Assembly: GCA_016271365.2 (NCBI GenBank)
Contig: CM028129.1
Location: 844,768,001-844,832,000 of the forward strand
Source of the DNA: Neoceratodus forsteri
Taxonomy: Eukaryota > Chordata > Ceratodontiformes > Ceratodontidae
Reading direction: 5' to 3'
Length of the DNA: 64,000 nucleotides
Part shown: piece by piece, positions 23,125 to 36,185 of the stretch
Layout: every line of letters begins with the position of its first letter
How positions within the stretch are numbered: the stretch's first letter is position 1
Made by a program: the position numbers and the translations under genes
Notes under the pieces: model-generated
Database searches by the model: none
What the model was told of the DNA's origin: nothing
The model's input: only the letters and a program-made list of their open reading frames with translations

Positions 23125-23205
23125 TATGAATATGCGAACATGCCAGCAGATAAAGGCATTACGGTTTATCTTGTCTGCTCAATTGTGCAACTCTCTTCTG
23201 TATCT
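23125..23205 (-). mobile_element. 3' end of a CR1 LINE, separated from its body
   Basis: The words ATGCCAGCAGATAAAGGCATTACGG and TTGTCTGCTC match the 3' ends of the CR1 copies at 33505 and 36210 (TGCCAGCAGA-TAGGCCT, TCTGCTCG). It is most likely the tail of the CR1 whose body is at 31548-33487, displaced by the L2-like insertion. The exact left end is uncertain. Confidence 0.65.
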
Positions 23206-25383
23206 ACAGTGGGATCTGCCCCCCTCCCCAAATCCCCCCTGAGCTATCTCATTTACCCTTCCCCCCAACAACATTCCCCTTCATTCTGACCCATCCTCTC
23301 TTGTGGCTCAGCCAGCCTCAGTGTCTCATCCTACTCGGACGGTGTTGTGTAATGCCAGGGCAATTAGGAACAAGACGGCTATCATTGCCAATCTTGTTGG
23401 GTCAACGGACTTGGCATGCATCACCAAGAACTGGCTGGATTAAAATTCTGGCTCCATTTGGAGTCAGCTATTCCAGTTGGGTTCTTGGTGATACACCACC
23501 TGAGGCAGGATTGCAGGGGTGGGGGTGTAACAGTCTATTTCAGATCGGAATTGGACCTTCTAGCTGTACCCGTGGGAGAGACCAGATCCTCTGAGTGTAC
23601 AGGGCTCGCAAGTGTGGGATGCAGGATTCTTCTTGTATGCTGTCCACCCGGGGGTGAGATGAGAAGCCTTTCCTGCAGGAAGTCACAGTCTTCATTGTCA
23701 ATATGGTGAAGTCACCCAGATTGATGGTTCTGGGTTACTTCAATGCCTGGATTAACGACAAACTCTTGCATTTTGGTCAGGACTTCCTCCAGTTTATGAG
23801 CTCACCGGGTCTCACACAGGCTGTTACCTCTGTGACACACAATTATGGTCACTCACTGAACCTGGTCTTCCTACTGGGGATGGAGACATCTGATCTGGTG
23901 GTGGAACCAGTTGGGTGGTCTGACCATCACACTATAAGGTTCAATTTCCAGGCTCCCCCTATAGGCCTCCCCCGAGGAGATGGTCAGGTACCCCCCCCTT
24001 TAAGGGGTGTGACCCCAGATGGCCTAATGGTGATGCTTGACCTATCGGGATTCCCAAGTGCAAGCATGGTTCAGAGAACCTGGTGCCAGTTTATAATTAA
24101 GCTGTGACAGAGGCTTTGGACTCCATAGCTCCTGTCTGTGTTCATCCCCTCACCGTACACCTTCTGGCCCTGTGGTTTAATGGGACCTTGAGGGAGCTGA
24201 GAAGGGTGGGTCAAAGGCTAGAGAATTGCTAGCAGAAATTGGGCCTTGAGGCCTACAGGCTTAGATTCCTGGACCATTACAAGGTTATCAATTGACTATC
24301 TCATGTAAGAAGGCAGAGTCCCTGTCCAACAAGATTGCTGCAGCACAGAATCGACCAACTCAGCTGTTTTGAACTGTGGACAGACTGTGCAATCCAGCCT
24401 GTCTGCAGGTTCGGACAGTGTTTTCAATGTCATGCAAATTGTCCAGAATATGCTGCCGATCTGTTGCAGTTTGGATCCGGGTCCAACTTGCCTCCTGCTG
24501 GGGTGTGTTGACATCTTCTGCCCAGTGCTGGCAGAGATAGTCTAGTGTTTGTTGCAGTCAGGTGAGTTTCCAGACTCCCTGAAGGAGGTGGTGTTACACC
24601 CCTCCTTAAAAAAGCTTTTCTCGACCCGGACTGTTCTGCCAAGTACAGACCAGTCTCTAACCTTCCCTTTGTGGGGAAGGTTATTGAGAAAGTGGTCACG
24701 CTGCAGCTGGAGAATCATTTAACCATCCATGATATCTATGATCCTCTCCAGTTTGGATATTGGAAGAGGCAAAGCACAGAGACTGCCCTTGTTTAGGTGC
24801 TCAATGATCTCCTGATAGCAAGGGATCAGAAGAGCCATTCCATCTTGGTTCTTCTTGATCTTTCTGCAGTGTTTGACATCATGGACCATAGGGTGCTGCT
24901 TGAGCATCTGCAGTTCATCTGTGGCCTGTCTGGTACGGTCCTCAGATGGTTCTATTCCTTTCTCACTGGCAGATCTCAGAGGGTGGTATCTGGGGTGTAT
25001 TCCTTGGACTCATTCTCTCTACCATGTGGGGTGTCACAGGGTTTGGTGCTGTCCCCATGTTGTTTGCAGTGTATATGCTGCCTTTGGGAGACATCATAAG
25101 ATGATATGGGCTGGGTTTTCACTGCTATGCAGATGATACCCAGCTCTACCTGCCTTTTGTGCCTGAACAGGATAATGTGGTCTCTGTTTCACAACTGCCT
25201 TGCTGAGATCCAGGACTGGATGACTACCAGCTGGCTGAAGATGAATCCTGACAAGACTGAGGTGTTGGTAGTGGATCCAGGTCATCAGGTAGAGGGGATT
25301 GGTGACTGGTCAGGTCTCTGGGATTTGGCTTGGGGGTCGACAGTTACCGACCTCTGAGCAGGCACGGAATCTGGACTTTATTT
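23206..25383 (+). mobile_element. L2-like LINE, 5' part (endonuclease and RT)
   Basis: Residues NARAIRNKTAIIANLVGS near 23345 start the endonuclease, and LMVLGYFNAWINDK near 23725 is the GDFN block with D changed to Y. The RT shows LLDLSAVFDIMDHRVLL near 24850, GVSQGLVLSP near 25030 and an intact HCYADDTQLYL near 25125. Frames are broken by stops at several points. The element is cut at 25383 by the L1 at 25384-30796 and resumes at 30797. Start near 23206 is where CR1 similarity stops. Confidence 0.85.
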
Positions 25384-28300
25384 AGTTTATTTTTTTTATA
25401 CTTAGTTTATCGAGTGTTTTTCAACGAAAAACTTCTGGTTGTGACTTACATACAGTGTCATCGACAGAATCAATTATCAGATATTACCAAAATAAAACAA
25501 CCATATTACATAATTTACATTTTTTACCTATTCCATTTTTATATTTTATGCTTATTGAACCATGCCAGCTCATTTGATCTTAAGAATTAAAATATTGTAA
25601 ACAAACAACTTATACCCTTGGGGAGGTAAAAAACAAACATCCATACATTTCAGCATTACATTAAATTTAGTTTAAAACTGACACCTTTTGTGGAGAGTAT
25701 TACTAGACACACAGTGGGAGAAGGAGAGGGGGGAGGAAGAAGGGGGGCAGGGGGAAGGGTATTTAAAATGGTATACTTTGATCTGTATTACTCTTATATC
25801 CTCTCTTTATATAAGTCCCAACGAGTCCATCTATTCATATATGCTTCATTACTGTGATTGACAGCAAAAGTAGTTCTTTCCATAATTTGAATTTGGTTTA
25901 CTGCTCCCAGGGCTGTAACCATCTCTTTGTTATACCCTTCAGGGCCTCAGTGCACAGCACAGCCCATAAGTATTGTCCTTCTTTTCCTTTAATTGTTGCT
26001 GGGCATAGACCTAACATTATATTTTCCGGTCCTATCTCTGTTGCTAAACCAAATATTTCTGTTAAATGTTGTTTAATAGTATCCCAGTATATTTGTAAAC
26101 TTAAACAAGACCAGAAAATGTGTGACATCTCCGCTTGGAGGCAGCCACATCCTCTCCAGCACATTGCATTGGTTCTAGAACCCATCCTCATCTGTCTACC
26201 TGGTGTATAGAAATATCTAATTTTAATCTTCCAGGCAAATTCCTGCCACATAGGTGATGAGGTTGTGCTCCAACTACTTCTAAAGACTATAGCCCAGTTT
26301 TTTTGATTTAGTTGTACTTCCAACTCTTGTTCCCATTTTTTGTAATAAGGCTGTGCTGTGCATCTGATCTGCCACCAGGTTCCAATAAAGCATTATTATG
26401 GCTCCTTTCCCATGAGTTGAATCTCAAATATTTTCAAATACCCTGGGGTAAGGTCTAAGATCTTCATATTTAGTGTCTCCTTGCAACTCAGGGTTTTATT
26501 TAACTCCAAAAATTGATTAGTGTTTTGCTCATAAAAGTGCTAAAACATTGTGAAAATGCATAGCACTTGCCTCACTGTGTTTAACAAGAATAACACTTCT
26601 AGAAAAGATATAAAAATATTTTCTGTACAGTTAGCATAGTCCCAAGAAAAAAACTGCTAATCAATTATTTAAAACCCTGCAACTTACCATTTATAAAGTT
26701 TCTAAGTTGATAATAATGTAGCAGATCATGCTCTGACCAGTTAAACAACTCCTTTGCCCTTTCAAAAGATAGTAATGTACTCCCCTGCAGCAATTGCCAA
26801 CTTGCAACAAAACCAGCAGCTGCCTGTCTCTGATACCAATTAGAAAAATTATTTGGAGATTAAGTCTTGTCAAATATAAACCACTTATATTTCCAATCTT
26901 CTTTTTGTGTACCCTCTTTTTATACCCTGGTACCATCCATGTAGCTGTTCTACTGAAGTCGGGAATGTCTCAAAATCTGAGGTGCGACCCTGAGGGTCAA
27001 AGAGCTTGGAGAACAGTTGCGCCCTCCCCATTAAATGCAGTTCAATTTGCTGCCAATGCACTCTATAGCCCTTGTGGGCCCATAACAAAGCCTGATTCAT
27101 TTAGGCAGCAACCCAGTAACTGCTTATTTGTGGACAGGCTCTACCCCCCTCCTGTTTTGTTAAAAATAGCACTTTTTTAGTTACTCTGGGACGTTTGTCC
27201 ACAAATAAAAGTCATTATCCAACTCTGCCATACCTCCAATTCCTTCTGAGGGCCCTGCATGGAACCGCCTGAAAAAGATATAGCAGCCTTGGCATAACAT
27301 TTGTTTTGATTATTTGAAATCTAGAATAAAGAGGAAAAGGAATACTGTCCCATCTCTGTAGATCTGCTTTTATCTGCTTTATTAGGGCTGGGTAGTTGTC
27401 CACAAAAAGCGTGGTAGGTGATTTACCCAGCTTAACTCCCAAGTACTTAATAACCTCCCAGTCCCACCTCATAGGATACGCTGTTTTGATATGTTCCTCA
27501 ACTGTATCTGACAGAACTAGAACTTCTGTCTTTGACCAATTCAAAGCATATCCCGATAGGGCTGAAAAAGTTTTAATCTGTTCAAAAACCTCAGGCAGTA
27601 ACACTGTCAGATTTGTCAGATACAGTAACACATCATCAGCGTAAAGTGCCATCTTATGTGTTGTGTTTCCTAGTGCCACCCCAGTAATCAGGTCATTCCC
27701 CCTTCTACTCTGAGCCAAAGGCTCAATATACATGGCAGATAACAAAGGGGACAGGAGGCAGCCATGCCTAGTGCCCCTCTCTAACTGGAAAGAGCTAAAT
27801 ATGTAACCATTGGCTCTTATGTAGGCTGTTGGGCTCTCATATAATTTAAAAATCAAATCCACAAAAGGAGCCAGAAAGCCAAAGTCAGCCAAGGTACCCC
27901 TCAGAAGGTCCCACGATACCTGATCGAAGGCCTTTTCTGTGTCTAGGCTCATCACATATGCCGGTGTCTTTGATAATTGGAGATGTTCAATTATGTCTAC
28001 TGACCTTCTTATATTGTCTGAGGTCTGTCTACCTGGGACAAAACTGGTTTGATCTAGATGTATGATGTCCGGAAGGAATTTTTCCAGCCTCCGGGCCAGA
28101 TCCCCCATCATTATTTTATGGTCAGTATTTACTAATGAAATTGGCCTATATGAGGAACATCTGGTTGGGTCCCTGGCCGCTTTGGTAGTACAAAGATAAC
28201 AGCTTGGCTGCAGGATGGGACCCCCCTGTCCCCCTCCTTCCATAGAGCATTAAACGCGTCCCTGCGAAGTGGTCCTACTACTGGTTTAAAACTTTTATAA

Positions 28301-30796
28301 AATTCGTTTGGGAGCCCGTCAGTTCTGGGACATTTTCCTGTCTTTAAACGAGAGATTTCAAACTGTATCTCCCCCAGTGTAAACAGGGAGAGCAGGCTCT
28401 CTCTTTGTTGTGTTGAAATTTTAGGGAGGCATAGAGGTATCAAGTACTTTTCTATTTCCTCCGGAGTAGGACTGGCCCCCTTACTATATAAGGTTTGGTA
28501 GTAGTTTTTAAATGTTTCAGCAATCCCCTCCACATTATTTTTCCATGTTTTTGTTTTAGTGTCAAAAATTTTGGGGATACTAGCCTTGGCTCTTCATTGC
28601 CTGAGCCTACATGTTAAGAGCCGAAGGGCCCTCGGCCTGCCTCATACTATCTCTGGCGTAAATAGAGTAGTTTTGCTCAACTTGATAGTCTAAGAGTTCC
28701 AGTAATTCCCTTTTTAGCTTCTTTAATAATTTTCCCCTATCCGCATTTAATTGTTGTTGTTGTTGTAATTTCAGGGTCCTTATCTGCTCCTGTAGCCCCT
28801 CCCTTCTTGCTTCCCTCACTCTCTTATTTCTGGACGAGATCTCTATGCATTTTCCTCTTATTATAGCTTTCACTGTATCCCATAAAATCCCAGGTGCAAT
28901 GTCTGGATCTGCATTGTCACTTACTGCTTACTCTGTTACCTTAGTTATCATTTCCTTGTTTTCCTGACTACATATCAGAGAGAGGATCAGCCGCCAGAAA
29001 GCAGAGCGCCGAATGAGACCTATTTTTAATTTCAAGTAAATTGGGACATGGTCTGATAAAATTATGTCACCCATCCAGGAGTCAGTGCACATGGATGTAT
29101 TATCCCTAGGCATTAATAAGTAATCTAACCTGGAATATGTTTTATGTGCCGGGGAATAGAAGGAAAATTGCTTGGTTCCCTTATGCATCTGTCTCCAGGT
29201 ATCTACAAGGCCAAGTTCCACCATTAATGTTACCACCTTTTTTGCTGTTCCATTCTCCTGCCTGGTAACCCCTCCCAATGTATCCATATGAGCATTTAAC
29301 CTCAGGTTCAGGTCTCCCCCTATTATGAGAGCACCTTCTGCCCAATCTGAGATACGCAAGATAAAATCTCTATAAAATGGGAATTGTGAGCCTGGTGGTG
29401 TATATATTGAAACCAACATGACTGTTGTGCCATTGTATTTACCTTTTAATCCGGCCCAGCATCCCTCTTTATCCCTAATCATGTCAATCACCTCTAAGGG
29501 ACAACTGTTGGGTACAAGAATCGCAACACCCCTTCGTCTACCCCTCTTATATGAGGAGTGGACAGTTGTTTGGTAACCACATTTTTTTAGTTTCTTGTGC
29601 TCATCTTTATTTAAATGAGTTTCTTGGAGCACTATGAAAGCTGCCCGGGATTTTCGTAAAAAGGACATTATTCTACTTCTTTCAGCGGGATGTGTTAACC
29701 TGTTAACATTAAAGGAAACTGTAATTATATCTGCATTATCCATTCAGAGTTGTGAATATTTGTTATTTCAGTAAAATGTTGCGTCTCTGTTGTCCCATCA
29801 GCTACCCCCCATCCCCTCCACCCCCCGTCCGCCCCTCCACAAAAGTAAAATCCCCAAGGTCGACTAATTAACAGTCTTAAATATGTTAAACATTGCCACA
29901 TCTTGTCTAAAATATCAACTGATGTGTGAACAAATTTAGTTAACCAGAACTTGTACTTCCACCAAAGGAAACCCTTGCCTCCTCCAAGAAAGGTTTCTGT
30001 TACCAGTAATCCCTCTTATTCTCTGAGATCACTAGCATGAGGAGTAAAAAAGAACTATCACACCATGTGTGATCCCCTTCGAGAGCCTTTAAGTATGGTA
30101 ATCAGGCTCTAATATATACTTTAAACAGTATATATCACAAAAAGGCTGTGACATCACTGATCTCTGCCTCCACCCCGCCCCCCCCAGAATGAAACAATTC
30201 AACCCACTCATTTGTATGCCTCTTATAAAAGGAAGATATTGTTTGATAATCAACCGATTACCATCCCTTCGGTAATCTACAGGCCTTTATATCTTTGATG
30301 TGTTTGTCAATTAGCTTGAAATACGCTAAAATGGACAAAAAGAAAGGGTAAGCAACAACGCTTTAAACATGAAACTTCTCGTTTAGTTCATGGATCAGTC
30401 TCATATGAAAGCTTCGTACGCAATGATGAGATGAGTCTGACTATCATCTGTTGTGAGTGTTACTTGACAACTTTATACCCTTATTCAGACCACGATCAAG
30501 TCTAGATCCACTTCAGCCCAAATGCAAAAAGTTAAATGTTATCGTCGACTGGTGCCTTACCCACCCCAGCAAAAGGAATACCATGAGTTCTCTCCGGATT
30601 CTTTCAGCCCTGGGAATCATTTGTGAGATCTTTACGCTTATTCTGGAGTTTTTGCAGCAGAACTTTTATCGCTTGAAACGGGGCAGCCAATGACATAGCG
30701 AGGTCACGACCTCTCTTCCTCCTCTCCGTCGAGATCACCCAATCCCTAGCGTGCTCCATTGCCTTATGGGAACTTGAATTTCCATTCACTGAGGCC
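25384..30796 (-). mobile_element. Minus-strand L1-type LINE nested in L2-like LINE
   Basis: The 14-base word TCTGGACTTTATTT occurs at 25370-25383 and at 30797-30810 as a target duplication. Reading through it restores the L2-like frame. The 3' end is on the left, with an A-rich tail (T run near 25389-25398 on the plus strand). ORF2 starts at 29743. About 1.05 kb lies upstream of it, holding only a short basic frame near 30604-30789, so ORF1 is probably truncated. The long open frames and the perfect duplication mark it as one of the youngest insertions here. Confidence 0.9.
25898..29743 (-). pseudogene. L1 ORF2 remnant, nearly complete
   Basis: The first 271 residues form an uninterrupted APE-type endonuclease with VSFNVNRL, VLQETHL, IIGGDLNLRL, YSRLDYLL and LSDHVPI. 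A 342-residue frame ending at 27215 carries most of the RT: FVPGRQTSDNIRR, DTEKAFDQVSWDL, TRHGCLLSPLL and an intact YADDVLLYL. The C-terminal frame near 26200 has a CWRGC-x-C...H...C knuckle (residues AEMSHIFWSC). Breaks occur near 28900, 28580, 28180, 27200 and 26700. It is too broken to be active. Confidence 0.88.
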
Positions 30797-31547
30797 TCTG
30801 GACTTTATTTTTGATGAGAAGCTGATGCTGCATTCTCAGGTGTCGGCCATTGTGAAACCCTCTTTTTACCATCTGAGGAATATCGCCCGGATTAAGCACC
30901 TTGTTCCACCTGACGCTCTTCCAACTCTGGGCCACACATTTGTGACCTCCTGCCTTGATTACTGTAACTCCCTGTACCTAGGGCTGCCAGGGGTTAACAT
31001 CTGCCTCTTGCAGCTGGTGCAGAATGATGCAGCCAGGATGTGGCCAGGTTGCTGATTGGGTTGTCTCATTCCAGCCATGTTACACCTGGGCTGTGCGGAC
31101 TGCACTGGTTGCCAGTTCAGTGGCCGATCACCTTTAAGGTCGGTTTGCTGACCTATAAAGCCCTACATGGACAGAGTCTGAGCTACCTGCAAGAGCTCCT
31201 TCATCTCTACTGCCCCCTCCGACTGCTCTGCTCTGCTGACAAGGGATTGCTAGAGGTTCCCAGGGTGCAGTTGAAGGCATCTGGATCTAGTGATTTTGAG
31301 TTCATGGCCCCTACCCTGTGGAACTCTCTATCTTTGTTGGATACAAAAATGCCTGACTGTGGAGGGCTTTAAGACTGCTCTAAAAACTCATTTGTTTGGA
31401 CTTGCATTCTCAGACTGTAATTATTGACTGAGTTTATGCTTTGTTAATTTATGGTTGAATACTTATTTATTGAGTTTTAATGTATAGGCACTACGATCAT
31501 CTGGAATAGCGCCTTTTTAAAAATAAATTGAATTGAACTGAATTGAA
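30797..31547 (+). mobile_element. L2-like LINE, 3' part
   Basis: Residues DFIFDEKLMLHSQVSAIVK resume the RT C-terminal region. GLCGLHWLPVQWPITFKV and TYKALHGQSLSYL follow, then PTLWNSLSL, all usual for the C-terminal end of L2-like proteins. The 3' end carries a TTGAA-type short repeat at about 31525-31547. It completes the element that starts at 23206. Confidence 0.85.
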
Positions 31548-33487
31548 GCTATCCACTCTTTTCAGAAAGAACACCTCATCTGGCAACTTAATGTATTTGG
31601 CCACCACTCATTTTGTAAAAAAGTGCCTCCTCATCTTTCTGTTGAATCTTCCCCAAACAGTTTTAGGCTACACCCCTAGTGAACTTGCTCCCCCTAAGAC
31701 TCAAGAGGCCCTCAGTATTCACCCTATTAATGCCTCTAAGGTATTTGAATGTCTCAGTCATATCCCCCCTCCCTTCTGTCCTCAAGGGTGTACATGTTGA
31801 GACCCTTGAGCCTCGCTTCATAGGTACTGCCCTGCTGGCACTGGATCATCTTGATCGCCCTTCTCTGGACTGTCTCAAGTCAGTTGACACCATTCCTAAG
31901 ATAAGGGCTCCAGTGCTGCACACAGTACTCTAGGTGTGGTCTTACGAGTGACCTGTGCAGCAGTAGCATGACTTCCTCCTTTCTACTGGTTTACTCAGTA
32001 AGATATTTTTATAGCTCCTAATAACCTGTTTGCTGAAAGGGTGATTTTTCTGCAGTGATTTACAGGGGACAGGTTGCCATTATTAATAATGCCTAGATCA
32101 CATTCCTTGTTTGTCATCTTTAATGGGATATTATTAAGTTTATAAGTATACATAGGGTTGTTCCTTCCTTGGGAAAGCACAGTACATTTATTGATGTTGA
32201 ACCACATCTTATTAACAGCCCATGTTTCAACGTGCTTCAGATCATTTGCTAGAGCTTGATATTTGGCCACAGTATCTACTGCACCACCAATCTTTGTGTC
32301 ATCAGCAAATTTTGATATATTATTTTTGAAGTGAAATGCATATCCCCTATAAATAGACCAAATTGTGATGGGCCCAAAAAAGATCCCCAGGGGACACCAC
32401 TACTGACCAGTCTTTCATCAGAATAGTGGCCACTAATTTTTTCCTGCTGAGTTCTATCCATCAGCCAGATCTCAACCTTATTTTGCTAGACTTAAGCTGA
32501 ACCACATATTTTTTAATTTTTCCACTAGCTCAAAATGTGGGACTGTGTCAAAGGCTTTCCCAAAGTCCAGGAAAATAACATCCACTGGGATGCCATTGTC
32601 CATATTAATACTATTCTTTTCATAAAAAGATATTAGGTTGGTAGCACATGATCTCCCTGGGGTAAAACCATGCTGTGTTATGACATGTAACCCATTAGCT
32701 ATCATTGCACTGTAAAATTGCTTTTTTAGCAATTGTTCCATGGTTTTACTTATGAGTGATGTTAAACTAATGGGCCAGTAATCCACCTGGCTATGCAGCC
32801 CCCCACCAGATTTGCTTTTGATGTTGAACTCCTGTAGTGTGCTGAGTGTTTCAAGTCACTCTTGATGATAACTAAGTCCTTTTCTTCCTCAGACTTGGTG
32901 ACCTGCACACCACCCAACCAATATTTGATCTCTGGGTTCTTTACTCCCAAGTGCATAACTTTGCACTTTTTAGCACTCTGTTTGGCCTGGGGATTTATCC
33001 ACCATTAGGGCCTTGAGATCTTTATGCACCCTGTCCACCTCAGTTACACCATCGGTCACTCCCCCATACCCCATCACCTCCCCCTGCTCACTTGTGGCAC
33101 TGGTCCATTCTTGTCTCTGGTGAAAATGGAGCAGAAATACTTGTTAAGCACTTCTGCTCTCTTCACTTCCTTCTCTCCAGCCCTCCTCCATTTTTAACCT
33201 GACAGTCTCATCTTTAACATCCCTCTTCTCCCTTATTTATTTGAAAAAGGCCTTTTACCCAATTTTACTCCCTGTGCCAGCCATACTTTCCTTGCAGCCT
33301 TCGCCTCTCTGTTTTGTTTGCCACCCTTGACTTAGCACTACAGATCTCCGTATCATCCTCATTCTGGGTATGTTTGTACTTCCAGAAGGCTGCTTTCTGT
33401 TCCCTTATCACATTTGCCACTTCCTTTCTAATTCAGCTGAGCTTTTTGGCCTTGGATTTCTTGTTTTTAATTTTGGCACACTCACTG
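31548..33487 (-). mobile_element. CR1 LINE body (copy a), 5' truncated
   Basis: Minus-strand RT residues include WPISLTSLISKTMEQLLKK near 32770, QHGFTPGRSCATNL near 32670, VIFLDFGKAFDTVPH near 32570, SGVPWGSFLGP near 32400 and an intact KFADDTKIGG near 32300. The region 31560-31940 gives the CR1 C-terminus (GDMTETFKYLRGINRV). The L2-like LINE inserted close to the 3' end, leaving the tail at 23125-23205. Different sequence from copies b and c marks it as another CR1 subfamily. Confidence 0.85.
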
Positions 33488-33489
33488 GT

Positions 33490-36182
33490 GGCATGCTAAC
33501 ATACTAACATACTATTTGCCAGCAGATTAGGCCTTACTGTCTATCGAGTCTGCTCGAACCTCACATCCCTAGTTGGGTGCCGAGGCCCCACCTTGTGTTC
33601 CAGAAACCCCTATCATCCATTCCCACCCCCCTGGGCCAGGCCATCATTGGATACATCCACTTTCTGTGTCTGTCCCACCCTCTCTTGAAGCCCTCCACTG
33701 TGGATCTCTGAACCAGCTCACCAGGCAGTGCATTCCAAGGGTCCACCACCCTCTCAGTGAAAAACCTCCTCCTCTTTTCCCCCCTCACCCTTCCACCTTC
33801 CAACTTCAAACCATGCCCTCCGGTGATACCTCCCTGCTTTAGTCTAAAGATCCCTCCTTGTTTACCCTATTTATTCCTTGAGGTACTTGAAGACCTTAAT
33901 CATGTCCCCCGTCTCTCCTCTCCTCCAATGAAAACAGGCAGAGCTCCTCAAGTCTGTCCTCATCGTCAAATCCCTAGCCTCTGATCATCTTAGTTGCCCT
34001 CCTCTGTACTCTCTCCAGGAGCTGTGTGTCCCTCTTCAAGTGTGGTCTCCAGTACTGTACACAGTACTCAAGGTGTGGTCTAACCAGTCCATTGTACAGC
34101 TGCAGAATCACTTCCTTGCTCCTAGAGGTGATCCCCACGATGCATCCCAACATCCCATTTGCCTTGCTAGCCTCTCCTGCACTGCTCAGAGTTATTCATA
34201 CATGCATCCACCATGACCCCTAGGTCTTTTTCCCCTGTTGAGGCCTCCAGCGCCTCCCAGGGTGTATCTGTGTTTAGGGTTTCCTCGCCCAAGATGCAAC
34301 ACCTTGCACTTGGTGACATTGAAATTTAATTTCCATGTGTGAGCCCAGCTTTCCAGGGTGTCCAGATCCCCTTTTCTCCCTCAACTACTGCTCCCATCTT
34401 GGAGTCATCAGTGAACAGACTCATTTCACACCCTATACCCTCCCTGATGTCCGATATGTATGCATTAAACAGGATCAGACCCAGGACGGAGCCCTGCGGT
34501 ACCCCACTACCAACCTCTCTAGGGTTCGAGAGCTCCCCACAGACCACTACTGTCTGGGTGCATCCAGCTAGCCAGTTTCAATCCATCTGACCATCAAAGG
34601 CCTACTCCTAACCCCATCAGTTTCTCCACCAGACCATTGTAAGGACAGAGTCAAACACCTTGCTGAAGTCCAAGAATAATACATCCACAGGCTTTCCCTG
34701 TCCAGTTCTGATGTTACCCATTCAGAACTCCACAAGATTGGTTTGACATGATCTACCTGGCACAAACCCATGTTGCCGACTATCCAGACCTCCCACCTCC
34801 TCCAAGTACACCCCCAATCGTTCTTTTAGTATACCCTCCATTAATTTTCCCACCACCGAGGTCAAATTGATGGGTCTATAGTTACCTGGTACTTCCCTCA
34901 ATCCCCCTTTATGGATTGGCACCACATGTGCCTCTCGCCAATCCCTAGGTACCCTCCCTGTCTCAAGTGACCTGTTGAAGAGCTCCGCCAAGGGTGCAGC
35001 CAGTATGCCCACCAATTCCCATAGTACTCTCGGATGAATGCCATCTGGCCCAGGAGGTTTGTCTTTCTTTAGGGCCTTGAGGGCTAACCACACCCTTTTG
35101 GTGGAGATAGCATCATCCGTCCCCTCCACCTTACTGGCCTTTTTATCCTTATCCAGATGTGACACCCCTGGGGTACCTCTCCCTCCCTCTTGCTCCATTT
35201 CTGTTGCTCCCCTGATCCCACTCCCTGCCGCTTCTATCCCCATCGTGCCTTGCTTTGTAGATATCCCATCCCCCTCCCTAGTGAACACAGAGGCAAAGTA
35301 CTTGTTAAATACCTCTGCCTGGTCCTCGCCTCTTCCACCCACCCTCCTTCTGATCTCAATCTGCAGAGATGGCCCTTAGTTTTCTCTGCTCCCCCAATGT
35401 ACCAGAAGAACCCTTTTCCCCTCCATGTGTCCCTGTGCCAGCCGCTGCTCTTGCTGGACTTTGTCTCCCTCACCATCCGGTGACTTTTCTAGATGCAAGA
35501 TGGTACATTTCCTTATCCTAGCCCCTCTTGTTGTTTTATATTTTTTGTAGGCCGCCTTCTTTTCTCTGACCGCTACCTGTACCTCACTGGACCACTAGCA
35601 TGGTTTATGTGACCTTGCTCCCTTTCGTTTCAACTTAGCGCAGATCCTGACTGCCTCATGAAGTCCCCGTTTTATGACCTCCCATCTCCTTTCCACACTT
35701 GTCATTGATGTAATCCCCATCAAGTGATCCTTGAGAATATTTCCCATGCCCACAAAGTCTGCCCCCTTGAAGTCCCTCAGTCCTTCCTTTATTATGGCCC
35801 ATAGTTGTTCCATTTCCATCTCTTTACTAATCCCAGCAAGGTGTCCTACCAGACTTTCTACAATCTTGTCCAAGTCAGCCTTCCTGAAATCTGAAACCCT
35901 CACCTTAGTCCTATCCATTCCAGATGGAACCACACAGTGTGGTGGTTGCTTTCTGTAGGTAGTGCTTCCACCTTTACATCCTAGATATGCCCATAGTTGG
36001 ACTGGACCATGTTCACTACAGCCTTCTCCCTAGTGGGCTCCATGGTACCCTGTGTCAGGAATCCACTCTGGAATGCTTCCAGCAGTACATGCTCACTGGT
36101 ATTGGAGGTAACCAGGATTTTCCAATCCACTCAATGTAGATTGAAGCACCCCATTTTTACTACCTCCCCCTTGCCTACCATT
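33490..36182 (-). mobile_element. CR1 LINE (copy b), truncated inside endonuclease
   Basis: The 3' end on the left carries a CATACTAA-type tandem tail (33497-33512). Minus-strand motifs in order from the 5' side: a degenerate endonuclease end near 36130, the linker frame 35933-35595, GPDGIHPRVLWEL near 35040, YRPINLTSVVGKLMEGIL near 34870, QHGFVPGRSCQTNLVEF near 34770, SGVPQGSVLGL near 34500, LFTDDSK near 34420 and the C-terminal VDPWNALPGELVQ near 33750. The 206-residue frame 35342-34722 is the longest intact piece. Frameshifts near 34720 and 34330 break it. Confidence 0.9.
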
Positions 36183-36185
36183 TCA

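Noticed and set aside
33497..33512. Telomere-like or satellite repeat from CATACTAA units
   Set aside because: Only two to three units occur, at CR1 3' ends, which is the usual CR1 tail.
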